DNA of 64,000 nucleotides from Nostoc sp. NMS2 (GTDB lineage Bacteria > Cyanobacteriota > Cyanobacteriia > Cyanobacteriales > Nostocaceae), in assembly GCF_017115105.1 (NCBI RefSeq), contig NZ_JABXKH010000147.1:53824-117823 (forward strand), given 5' to 3'. The stretch's first letter is position 1. Every line of letters starts with the position of its first letter. The notes below the pieces were generated by a model. The model was not told where the DNA came from, did no database searches, and saw nothing but the letters and a program-made list of their open reading frames with translations. Position numbers and translations under genes: made by a program. Positions 22,557 to 29,695 of this stretch are shown here, one piece after another.

Positions 22557-23681
22557 ATGGCTTGCACGACATTTTTGGATAATGAATCGCTACTACTTGA
22601 GTATCACCAAAACAAAAATATTCGTCTCCGCAATGCCCTAGTTGAGCAAAATCTAGGGCTGGTTCACATGACTGCTCACAAGATGACCAACTACTGCACA
22701 CTACCCTACGAAGAACTGGTGCAAATTGGCACTGTGGGGTTAATCAAAGCAGTGGAACGATTCGACCCCACCAAAAAGCGCAAATTCTCTACTTTAGCTA
22801 TTCCCTTCATCCAAGGCGGAATACTCCAATGGCTACGCGATAAAGGGCGATTAGTGAAAGTCCCACGGAATCTGCAAGAAACTCACCAAAAAATCAAACG
22901 GTATTCCGATAGTGTTGGTATACCTTATATCCAAGCAGCTTCTGAACTTGGCATCTCTTCAGAATTAGCCCAAGAGTCTAGTATCGCGTGTACACAGCAT
23001 TTATTAGAGTTACCCCAGGCATTAACTGTTAATCAAGAAGACGAGGCTTTCGAGTGGGAACCGTTGCTATCTCAACTCCCACCACAACACGCCGCTATCA
23101 TCCGTAGTATATACATAGAAGCAATTCCATTAAAGGAAGTGGCGCGATCGCACTCATTAAAGTTGAGTGAAATCAAAAAACTCGAAACCGAGTCTATACA
23201 ATTATTACGATCAATCACTCAAGGGCGGGTGAAATGCCCTAACTGTGGTAAGTACGAAACCATCAAAAACGGTAGACGTACTGGCAAGCAATCTTACCTC
23301 TGTAAATCCTGTGGTCATCAGTTTGTAGAGAATCCTGCACCTGTGGGTAGGCGCGGGTATGACTTGGAAATCAAAAGTAAAATTTTGTCACACATTGCCC
23401 AAGGCAAAAGTTTACACTGGTGCGAAACTTACCTTGGAGGGGTTGACTACAGCACCATCTGTCGGTGGACAAAAAGTTGTGATATCAAGGGTAAGAAACC
23501 TTTGAAAAACCTAATGATGTCTCCTACACAACAATGGCAATTAATCGGCAAGTTTAATGGACTTGCCGAATGGCTGACTAAAAACTGTCCACAGTCTCCA
23601 CAGTTAGATAGTGCATTGCAATCGCTGAGTGAAGCTATGCAGCACAGCCAACAAGCTGTTACAGCAGAGGTGAAAAAGTGA
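22557..23681 (+). CDS. Sigma-70-like factor fused to IS1-type zinc ribbon/HTH
   Basis: 374 residues; ATG preceded by GGGGAC. Residues 1-110 show sigma region 2 (EQNLGLVHMTAHKM, YEELVQIGTVGLIKAVERFD, FSTLAIPFIQGGILQWLRDK) and the start of region 3. Residues 165-220 hold a region-4 HTH (LPPQHAAIIRSIYIEAI, LKEVARSHSLKLSEIKKLE). A four-Cys zinc ribbon follows (C227-x2-C230, C249-x2-C252, with KNGRRTGKQSYLCKSCG), then an InsA-like helix-turn-helix (DLEIKSKILSHIAQGKSLHW, STICRWTKS). Sigma-to-transposase-DNA-binding fusions are unusual. It probably directs phage transcription. It overlaps the ParB-like gene by ATGA. Confidence 0.82.
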   Translation: MACTTFLDNESLLLEYHQNKNIRLRNALVEQNLGLVHMTAHKMTNYCTLPYEELVQIGTVGLIKAVERFDPTKKRKFSTLAIPFIQGGILQWLRDKGRLVKVPRNLQETHQKIKRYSDSVGIPYIQAASELGISSELAQESSIACTQHLLELPQALTVNQEDEAFEWEPLLSQLPPQHAAIIRSIYIEAIPLKEVARSHSLKLSEIKKLETESIQLLRSITQGRVKCPNCGKYETIKNGRRTGKQSYLCKSCGHQFVENPAPVGRRGYDLEIKSKILSHIAQGKSLHWCETYLGGVDYSTICRWTKSCDIKGKKPLKNLMMSPTQQWQLIGKFNGLAEWLTKNCPQSPQLDSALQSLSEAMQHSQQAVTAEVKK

Positions 23682-24610
23682 GCCAAACAAACGAGGTACT
23701 TTGGCTCCCCACCCGTACCATCATTGAGAAATTCCACCCCGAAAATCCAAGAGAACATACTGAAGAACACGATTTACCCTGGATACGCGAATCGCTGCTT
23801 GATTTTGGCTGGTTGACTTACCCAAGTATCCAGCAAAACCTAGATGGTAGCCTGGGATACCTCATCTCAGGCCACGGTAGAACCATTGGGGCTGATTGGC
23901 TGAGTCAGCAAGATGATGATTTCTTTACCCAAGAGTGGAACCGATGGATAAAAGCCACAGGACGGGACAAAATAGCCAATAAGCACCAAGGGCGGTTTTG
24001 TGGTGACTACTGGCTGAATACTCCAGTGATACCCGTGACGCTTGACGACCTCAGCCAGAAATCCGCGTTGCTACGACTCAATAACAACTCCCACGATGGA
24101 CGGGATGACCCTGGAAAAATTGCCGCAATTCTGGCACAAATGCCTAAGCGCCAAATCAAAGCAGCCGGCTGGGACACCTCTACTGCGAACAGCTTCATGC
24201 AAGCTTTTCTAATTAGGAAGGAAGAAGAACCACAATCTGAAGAGGAATATCAAGAGAAGGAATATTTTGAACGCCCTGACGCTACCGATTACTCAGGTAA
24301 TACAGTTGATGTAGAAGCGCGAGAATCTAACGACTACACGCCACTCAGTGATGCAGAAGTAGTTACCTTTGATGCATCAGAAGTAACCGAAAACGTATTA
24401 GCTGAGGTTGAATCAGCTAATTACAACCCCAATGCCGAAGAACAGACGCGGTTTTTGGTTTACTTGAACAAAGATGTGCTGGATGAGTTTAAGGAATTGG
24501 TAGCTGGTGCAGCTGATAAGTTAGGGATCGCTAAAGAAGGACTAGCACAGCAGTGGCGATCACAAACTATATTGGAAGCAGTGCGCTTTATTGTTAATCA
24601 AGATGCTTGA
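23678..24610 (+). CDS. ParB-like nuclease/co-activator protein
   Basis: 310 residues. The N-terminal domain fits the ParB/sulfiredoxin fold: FHPENPREHTEEHDLPWIRE, then LDGSLGYLISGHGRTIGADW with the GHGR active/nucleotide motif at about residues 64-67. The middle (LRLNNNSHDGRDDPGKIAAIL) also fits phage ParB-like proteins. The C-terminal 130 residues are acidic and probably flexible, ending in a small helical domain. The overlap with the sigma fusion (ATGA) means coupled translation. Similar ParB-like proteins act with PAPS-reductase-like partners as gene activators (IbrA/IbrB), and such a gene lies at 27275. Confidence 0.75.
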   Translation: MSQTNEVLWLPTRTIIEKFHPENPREHTEEHDLPWIRESLLDFGWLTYPSIQQNLDGSLGYLISGHGRTIGADWLSQQDDDFFTQEWNRWIKATGRDKIANKHQGRFCGDYWLNTPVIPVTLDDLSQKSALLRLNNNSHDGRDDPGKIAAILAQMPKRQIKAAGWDTSTANSFMQAFLIRKEEEPQSEEEYQEKEYFERPDATDYSGNTVDVEARESNDYTPLSDAEVVTFDASEVTENVLAEVESANYNPNAEEQTRFLVYLNKDVLDEFKELVAGAADKLGIAKEGLAQQWRSQTILEAVRFIVNQDA

Positions 24611-24863
24611 TATAGAAAAGTTCTTGACCGAATTTAATGTTAAAAAATACCCGATAAAAAAATACCGCCGTAATTTGTCACCAGAATTTATCGAAGCCGC
24701 GAGACAGCGCATTTTAGCGAGTAAACCTTGGGAGAAATCGACCGGGCCGCGCACACTCGAAGGTAAAGCTAAAAGCAGTCAAAACAACTTTAAACATGGT
24801 CGCCGCAGCCGCACAATGATGGAGGTTAACCGCATTATTGCTGATGTGGTAAAAAGTAATTAA
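24603..24863 (+). CDS. Small basic protein with STGPRT motif (86 aa)
   Basis: ATG at 24603, overlapping the ParB-like stop. The C-terminal half carries PWEKSTGPRTLEGKAKSSQN followed by NFKHGRRS. This 'W-x-K-STGP-x-T-x-x-GK-x-x-S-x-x-N-x-x-x-HG' signature is common in small phage- and transposon-linked proteins, but its function is not established. It is strongly basic and probably binds nucleic acid. Confidence 0.6.
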   Translation: MLDIEKFLTEFNVKKYPIKKYRRNLSPEFIEAARQRILASKPWEKSTGPRTLEGKAKSSQNNFKHGRRSRTMMEVNRIIADVVKSN

Positions 24864-24893
24864 CGATACGAATAGGTAAGCATTAGATGGCCA

Positions 24894-24920
24894 ATTGGTC
24901 ATTGAGTAACGATGACCAAT
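24894..24920 (+). promoter_or_regulatory. Hairpin covering a start codon
   Basis: A perfect 9-bp inverted repeat (ATTGGTCAT / ATGACCAAT) with a nine-base loop. The ATG of the gene at 24912 is the first three bases of the right arm, and a possible GAG ribosome site is in the loop. RNA pairing would hide the start codon. Alternatively it is an operator. Confidence 0.5.
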
Positions 24921-25547
24921 GAAGAATCACTGTATGGCAGAAAATTAACCGGAAAGTGGCGCAATGCTTTCACCGATGCCCAAAACTACGACTATGAAAC
25001 CATCATCCGCGAGAGTTTCTACGTTGCTCATGGGCGAGTAATCAGCCAAATTGAAGGTGCAGGTAAATTTGGCAAGGAAGCCAAAACTCTACTCCAGGCG
25101 TGTGAAGTGCTGGTAGAACAGGGTGAACTGACGGCTGAATTTGTAGATGAATTGAAACTGAGACTACTAGGACTTGATTTAGATGGGATGTTACGCGCCT
25201 TCCAGGGTACGCTTGTACTAGCTGATGGGGCAATGCGATTAAGCAAGATGGGTGATATTCGCCGTCAGCTTGATATATGTAAAGCTTTCATTGTGGCGGT
25301 GCTGAAAAACTCAGGCGATCGCGTGGCTCGTGAATTAGCCTTGTCATGCATCCAGCAGTTAAAATTGGATGCAGATTTACCAATTGAACAATTGCAGGCA
25401 CTAATTGATGAAGCGCAAAACGACGAAGCCGAAGAAAGCAGCGAAACCGAAACCCAAGAAGGCGAAGACGAAACCGTGGTCATCCCAGAATCCAACTCAG
25501 AAGAAGTCCAAGAAGATGTGTTAGAGGGGGGTGCTTGGGATGATTGA
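24912..25547 (+). CDS. Possible small terminase subunit or packaging-associated protein (211 aa)
   Basis: Helical protein with an N-terminal stretch (KWRNAFTDAQNYDYETIIRE), a long helical core and a highly acidic tail (Glu/Asp-rich from about residue 165), ending LEGGAWDD. Helical N-terminus plus oligomer core plus acidic tail suits small terminase subunits, and it precedes the large terminase by 7 kb. No sequence family is recognised, so this is only a positional suggestion. The start codon sits in a hairpin. Confidence 0.4.
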   Translation: MTNEESLYGRKLTGKWRNAFTDAQNYDYETIIRESFYVAHGRVISQIEGAGKFGKEAKTLLQACEVLVEQGELTAEFVDELKLRLLGLDLDGMLRAFQGTLVLADGAMRLSKMGDIRRQLDICKAFIVAVLKNSGDRVARELALSCIQQLKLDADLPIEQLQALIDEAQNDEAEESSETETQEGEDETVVIPESNSEEVQEDVLEGGAWDD

Positions 25548-25550
25548 GTA

Positions 25551-25940
25551 GTGGTTATTCAGGATGCAGGGGTCATAAATACTGAAGAAAAAGAAGAATT
25601 ACAAAGGATTTACGAAAGCCGCTTTCAAAAGAAAGTTTTAGAATTCCTAAATAATGGATATGAGCAGTTTATAAACAAACGTTTATATCCACATTGTATT
25701 TTTACTGCAAATAAAATTGTAGAAATAAATAGCATCCCGGCGTATTACCTTCACATAGAAGCGTCCCCTCCCTTAAGTGAATTTCATGAATATAAATTTC
25801 AGGGATTTGCACAATTCCGAAGAACAACTGAATGCGGAGAAACCTTTAATATTCAGTTACTTGATGTTGTCGATCATGCTCAAGTCGAGAAGTTTTTTAC
25901 AGAAATATGGCAGTTGATGAGGTGTGCAAATTACAGATAA
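25551..25940 (+). CDS. Hypothetical protein (129 aa)
   Basis: GTG start three bases after the previous stop. Soluble, with an acidic helical N-terminus (NTEEKEELQRIYESRFQKKV), a beta-rich middle (IVEINSIPAYYLHIEAS, YKFQGFAQFRRTTECG) and a helical end. Higher AT content than its upstream neighbours. Its end overlaps the frame of the next gene. No family recognised. Confidence 0.5.
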   Translation: MVIQDAGVINTEEKEELQRIYESRFQKKVLEFLNNGYEQFINKRLYPHCIFTANKIVEINSIPAYYLHIEASPPLSEFHEYKFQGFAQFRRTTECGETFNIQLLDVVDHAQVEKFFTEIWQLMRCANYR

Positions 25941-25950
25941 GTGTCAAAAT

Positions 25951-26163
25951 ATGATTAAATGCCCTCGGTGTGATAGATCGTCTGATGTTCTTGACGCTCC
26001 AGAAATGTCTGACACAGGTTTAGGCGACAGATTTTGTATAAATTGTGGTATATATTTTTACGATGATGGTCAAGCCAGGGGTAATACACCTTGCTCACGC
26101 GCAAAGCCCAAGAAGGGCAAGAGTAGCCAAGAGTCTGGATGCAAGCAAGGTGAACCAGCGTGA
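25951..26163 (+). CDS. Small zinc-ribbon protein (70 aa)
   Basis: ATG at 25951 (MIKCPRCDRSSDVLD) is preferred; an earlier in-frame start at 25924 is possible. CPRC and a later CINC form a zinc ribbon. A Lys/Pro/Gly-rich tail follows. The stop overlaps the start of the acetyltransferase-like gene (ATGA), so the two are probably translated together, as with toxin-antitoxin or chaperone-effector pairs, though nothing else supports that. Confidence 0.55.
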   Translation: MIKCPRCDRSSDVLDAPEMSDTGLGDRFCINCGIYFYDDGQARGNTPCSRAKPKKGKSSQESGCKQGEPA

Positions 26164-27110
26164 AATTAACTAAATCTACTGGACATTATAACTCTGGACA
26201 ACCAAGAGACGATCATGGTAGGTGGACTACCAGGGGTCGTTTCAAAAATGCTCTGGCATCGGCAACCAAGAAGCTAAAGATAACTTTATTCCCTGATGGA
26301 GAAGAATTTCAAGATGAAAGTGGAAATCAAGTTTATTATTATCGCAACAATGGCGACAAATTGACGGAAACCCCTGTTCTCCAGAAAAGAAAAATAAATA
26401 CACCTGGGACTACTTTGAGAAAAGGTTCAGAAGGCAAAGATGTTATTATTTCTGATAGAGAACAAGTAAAGCAAGGTTTTAGGAATTGGCGCAGTAGCTT
26501 TCCAATGCAAGAATTAAATAAATACGAACACTTTCCCCATGCTCAAGAAGCAGTTGCATCTTTAAAGGAAAAACTAGCAGATCCAGAAGTAGAAAAAAAA
26601 TATAACAAATATCGCTTAGAGCTTGAGCTAAAAGAAGCGCTACCTGCTCTTAAAAAATATACACCAAACCCAAAGCTAAACTTAGCTGTTGATATTTCAA
26701 GAGTTTCTGCGGCAACAGACATTTACGATATGTACCTTTGGCAAGGGCTTAATAGTAATACTGGTGTAAAAGCAATAAAAAACGATAAAGGAGAGCTATC
26801 TACTATATACACTTATAATAAGGGTGACGATCATCTAAAGTTGGAGTATTTAGTTTCATCTCCAAAAAATATGTTTAAAGAAACAAGACAAAAGGGAGGA
26901 GGGACGCAAGCCATTGTTGACATGATTTTAGAAAGTAAAAAAGCAGGTTTTGGAGGCAAGATAAAGCTAGATGCATTAGGCGATGCTATCCCGTTTTATG
27001 AAGCTATCGGCTTTAAAAACGATGGCGTGCCTGGATACAATAAACTGACTCTATCTCCTGAAAACGCCGACAAATTTTTAGAAAAAATAAACCAAAAAAA
27101 TGCTAAATAA
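26160..27110 (+). CDS. GNAT-like protein with MuF-toxin-style N-terminus (316 aa)
   Basis: Residues 8-25 read GHYNSGQPRDDHGRWTTRG. This 'PRD-x-x-GRWT' linker is familiar from phage morphogenesis and MuF-type polymorphic toxins. The middle is lysine-rich and helical. The C-terminal part (about residues 247-292) has GNAT features: QKGGGTQAIVDMILESKKAG, then LDALGDAIPFYEAIGFKNDG, typical of acetyl-CoA binding and the 'x-FYE-x-x-GF' end of the fold. It could be a virion-delivered enzyme or effector. Its AT-rich composition differs from neighbouring genes. The activity is inferred. Confidence 0.55.
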   Translation: MKLTKSTGHYNSGQPRDDHGRWTTRGRFKNALASATKKLKITLFPDGEEFQDESGNQVYYYRNNGDKLTETPVLQKRKINTPGTTLRKGSEGKDVIISDREQVKQGFRNWRSSFPMQELNKYEHFPHAQEAVASLKEKLADPEVEKKYNKYRLELELKEALPALKKYTPNPKLNLAVDISRVSAATDIYDMYLWQGLNSNTGVKAIKNDKGELSTIYTYNKGDDHLKLEYLVSSPKNMFKETRQKGGGTQAIVDMILESKKAGFGGKIKLDALGDAIPFYEAIGFKNDGVPGYNKLTLSPENADKFLEKINQKNAK

Positions 27111-27288
27111 TGATTTTTTAAATGAATTAGACGAATTAGAATTAAAGGCTGGTGGTATTTTATCAGCCCCTAGCGATATTATAAAAAAAACTTCTAATTT
27201 AGAAAATGTAAGTCAAAATAATACTCATAGTAAAACAAAAACTAAGCTTTTTAATATCTTAAAAAAGCAGCAAAGTGAGAATAGTTGA
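27100..27288 (+). CDS. Small hydrophilic protein (62 aa)
   Basis: Overlaps the end of the GNAT-like gene by 11 bases and the start of the next gene by 14. Asn/Lys/Ser-rich (MLNNDFLNELDELELKAGG ...), AT-rich, without domains. Packing suggests a real gene in the same unit, possibly an immunity or accessory partner of the GNAT-like protein; this is a guess from position only. Confidence 0.45.
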   Translation: MLNNDFLNELDELELKAGGILSAPSDIIKKTSNLENVSQNNTHSKTKTKLFNILKKQQSENS

Positions 27289-28165
27289 AGCACTCCCCCC
27301 AACTCGTTACGCCCAAGCAGCCGCCCACGCCCGTACCGACAAATTTAAAAGCCTCAAAGCCAAAACGATCGCCCGTGTACAAGAGTGGTATGCTGACCCA
27401 CGGGTAAACCAAAACGTAGCACCTGGGCTGTGGTTTGGCTACGGTAAAGACTCAATGGCGGGTGCGTTAATTCTCAAACTTGCGGGACTAGATTTTTGTC
27501 ATTTAACTGTTAACAATGGTGGTGACTTACCTCAACATTGGCTAGTTAAACCTGAGTGGGAGGCTTATTTTGGTGAAGATTTTTATTACGAAGAATATGC
27601 AACAGATAGACCATTTCCTCAGATAATTCGTGCTTATCTTGATTGGGGAAATGCCTATGGACTAAAAACCAAAGAAGGAAAACCGCTTAATTTTTGGAAC
27701 TGGGGCGATGTAGCTGCAAGTATTTGCTATGAAGCTATTTACCAATTCGATCACCTCTACGGCGAACGTGAAAAAAATGTAATGTATATCTGGGCGAACC
27801 GTGCTGGTGAAGGCATGGAACGAGCCTTTGAAATGCAGCGTGAAGGTTTGTTTCAGTTTCACGATCAAGATAACGGAAATCTCCCCTACATTCGTGCCTT
27901 ACCTATAGGTGATTGGAAAGACATTGATGTGTGGGCATTACTAATAAGCGAAGATTCGCCTATCTCTCACACATACTCAATGCATCAAATACCCCAAAAA
28001 CAAGGTAATAAAGCTTTTCCTAGAACTCTCTGGTACTGTACGCCGGAAATACTCTGTTCACAATACTATAGGTGGCTGGCTTACTACGCACCTGTGCAGT
28101 TGAAGGAACTATGCGATCTATTTCCAGAAATTCAACTTAGATTCATGCAAAAAATCCTTAAATAA
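27275..28165 (+). CDS. PAPS-reductase/ATP-pyrophosphatase-like protein
   Basis: 296 residues from a GTG at 27275. It has the modified PP-loop GYGKDS (residues 55-60) in GLWFGYGKDSMAGALIL, and the family's later PIGDWKDIDVWALL near residue 212. The usual C-terminal ECG-type cysteine motif of true PAPS reductases is not seen. Phage members of this family include DndC-like and IbrA-like proteins, often paired with ParB-like proteins. A ParB-like gene lies 3.4 kb upstream in the same direction, so an IbrA/IbrB-like regulatory pair is possible. Confidence 0.75.
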   Translation: MRIVEALPPTRYAQAAAHARTDKFKSLKAKTIARVQEWYADPRVNQNVAPGLWFGYGKDSMAGALILKLAGLDFCHLTVNNGGDLPQHWLVKPEWEAYFGEDFYYEEYATDRPFPQIIRAYLDWGNAYGLKTKEGKPLNFWNWGDVAASICYEAIYQFDHLYGEREKNVMYIWANRAGEGMERAFEMQREGLFQFHDQDNGNLPYIRALPIGDWKDIDVWALLISEDSPISHTYSMHQIPQKQGNKAFPRTLWYCTPEILCSQYYRWLAYYAPVQLKELCDLFPEIQLRFMQKILK

Positions 28166-28184
28166 ACCCATCGGGAAATCTAAA

Positions 28185-28200
28185 TGTGTAATGTTACACA
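28185..28200. promoter_or_regulatory. Palindrome TGTGTAATGTTACACA
   Basis: Seven-base arms TGTGTAA / TTACACA around two central bases, ten bases before the start of the gene at 28210. The form TGTG-N8-CACA resembles CRP-family sites, but a phage regulator site is equally possible. It could also be a weak RNA hairpin. Confidence 0.4.
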
Positions 28201-28209
28201 AACAAGATT

Positions 28210-28731
28210 ATGGCAAGACGAGGAAAAACCGGAGGGGGACAGGGGTTTGGAGCGCCCACGGCTACTAGACCAAACGGTAGCGTAAGGACAGCAGCCGGGG
28301 GGACTAGAGCTAGGGGTGGGGCGATTGTACCTGTAAATCAACCGACTAGAACTAGTGTTACAGGGAAATTCGGAAGTAAGTATAGTGCAAGCGGCAGAGC
28401 GCGAAGACGAGCCCTAAAAGAATATCAGCAAGTTTTTGGTTTAGATAGAAGCCCACTTGTCGGAACTCGGCCGTCAAGCCGAGTTCTTGTTACCCCTGCC
28501 CCCACTAATCCTGGCGGCAACACCGGAGTAAAGAAAGGTAACGACAAAGAACCAGCATCTGGTTCAGCGCCAAATAAATCTGTATTTCGCCGAGCGCGAC
28601 CAGGTGAATTTGCTCAACGTGCGCGTGGTGCAAATGCAAGAGCTAGATTACGCACCTTAGCGCGGACAGGTAGCGCTGCAACACAAGAAAGGGCAAGGGC
28701 TTTGGCTGGTAGAGTTGGAGTTAGACTGTAG
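28210..28731 (+). CDS. Arg/Gly-rich basic protein (173 aa)
   Basis: Highly basic and low-complexity: Arg, Gly, Ala, Thr and Pro dominate (MARRGKTGGGQGFGAPTATR start; RARLRTLARTGSAATQERAR near the end). There is a short ordered-looking segment around residues 60-85 (SGRARRRALKEYQQVFGLDR). No domain recognised. Likely binds nucleic acid or packs in the virion. Its end overlaps the convergent gene at 28721 by 11 bases. Confidence 0.55.
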   Translation: MARRGKTGGGQGFGAPTATRPNGSVRTAAGGTRARGGAIVPVNQPTRTSVTGKFGSKYSASGRARRRALKEYQQVFGLDRSPLVGTRPSSRVLVTPAPTNPGGNTGVKKGNDKEPASGSAPNKSVFRRARPGEFAQRARGANARARLRTLARTGSAATQERARALAGRVGVRL

Positions 28732-29242
28732 ATTCTAAATCTAGCGCTTCTGCCTCAAAACACTGTTTAAGACAGAGTAAATCAAACGGATTATCTGGTG
28801 TCCACCACTCCCCATGTATTTTTAGTTTGCCGATGCCCATAATCGGCATTTTTAATATTTGCATTTCGGCTAGGTGCAAACCATGTACCGCATCTAGCCA
28901 TTCTTCTTGTTGCTTAAAATCTTCAAGTCTATGACTGGAATAGCAATGATTGTTAAAATCAGCCGCAAAAGTATTTGTGTCGTAGTCAATATTTTTATCA
29001 ATCTTGCACCAGCCAACTAAACTGCCCTCCGGGACATCCTCTGGACTCCAGCCCATCTCAATTATTCGTTTGTAGGAGTCCTTTCTATCTTCTTCATCCG
29101 TACAACTAGCTGCATGAATTGCAAGCCTTCCTTTGTATCCATCCAATGATGGTGAAATGAGTACAGAAGGCTCTCCAGTGATGACCATTAAAGCCATATC
29201 AGGGCGTAAACTGCATATCCAAATATCTTTTAATCCCGCCAT
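28721..29242 (-). CDS. ASCH-like hypothetical protein (173 aa)
   Basis: The ATG at 29242 (MAGLKDIWICSLRPDMALMV) is preferred because the longer frame to 29293 overlaps the upstream gene. RLAIHAASC (about residues 44-52), SLVGWCKIDKNI and a final set of aromatic residues resemble ASCH (PUA-like) domains, which bind RNA or modified bases. Match is moderate. It follows a clear ASCH gene by 23 bases and probably shares its transcript. Confidence 0.5.
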   Translation of the reverse strand: MAGLKDIWICSLRPDMALMVITGEPSVLISPSLDGYKGRLAIHAASCTDEEDRKDSYKRIIEMGWSPEDVPEGSLVGWCKIDKNIDYDTNTFAADFNNHCYSSHRLEDFKQQEEWLDAVHGLHLAEMQILKMPIMGIGKLKIHGEWWTPDNPFDLLCLKQCFEAEALDLESTV

Positions 29243-29265
29243 AGTTGCCCCTAAATAGAGCCATT

Positions 29266-29667
29266 TTAGCTCAATGATTGAATCATCCCCCAAGCTACTT
29301 TAAAGGCGTTATTGCGCTCAGGGTATTTATCGGAGATGCCCCAAAATATGGTCTGTTGCCCCTTAATCCCAACAAGAGCTTTGTCAAACAAGACAGGGCT
29401 TTCTAAGCAATAAGCATAGTCTCCAGGACTACCAATGCAGTCAGTTAGTTTACAGGCTCCAATAATCGCTCCTCGTTTAGCGATCACAATATCAATGCCG
29501 TAGTCTGTGAAATATTGGTCAGAATCTTTACTCTGACTGCTGTGTATCAAGACCCAGCCCCTAATTTTAGTCGGCTGCATGCGGTATTCTTCGTCCTTTA
29601 GCCCTAAGCAGATAGCGTAGGCGAAAGGCGCGTGTATTGAAATGGCTCGTAAATCAGTTGGTGTCAT
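29266..29667 (-). CDS. ASCH domain protein
   Basis: 133 residues: LRAISIHAPFAYAICLGLK, IRGWVLIHSSQSKDSD, KRGAIIGACKLTDC and IFWGISDK follow the ASCH fold, related to PUA domains of RNA-binding and base-recognition proteins. It is a clear paralogue of the N-terminal domain of the protein at 38073. The shared strings include AISIHAP, AYAIC, GWVLIH, SQSKDSD, KRGAIIGA and IFWG. A 22-bp element just upstream (29669-29690) is repeated upstream of the SNF2 gene. Confidence 0.85.
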   Translation of the reverse strand: MTPTDLRAISIHAPFAYAICLGLKDEEYRMQPTKIRGWVLIHSSQSKDSDQYFTDYGIDIVIAKRGAIIGACKLTDCIGSPGDYAYCLESPVLFDKALVGIKGQQTIFWGISDKYPERNNAFKVAWGMIQSLS

Positions 29668-29668
29668 A

Positions 29669-29690
29669 TCAATAGTATTTATCTATATAT
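29669..29690. repeat. 22-bp direct repeat, copy 1 (with 32277-32298)
   Basis: TCAATAGTATTTATCTATAT and two further bases. It matches the copy at 32277-32298 in 21 of 22 positions, same orientation. The copies bracket the SNF2 gene and each lies just upstream of a left-going gene start. It may be a duplicated promoter/operator or a recombination scar. Confidence 0.7.
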
Positions 29691-29695
29691 GAGTT

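Noticed and set aside
27275..28165. Dnd/phosphorothioation system
   Set aside because: Only a DndC/PAPS-like domain is present; no DndA, DndB, DndD or DndE genes were found in the window.
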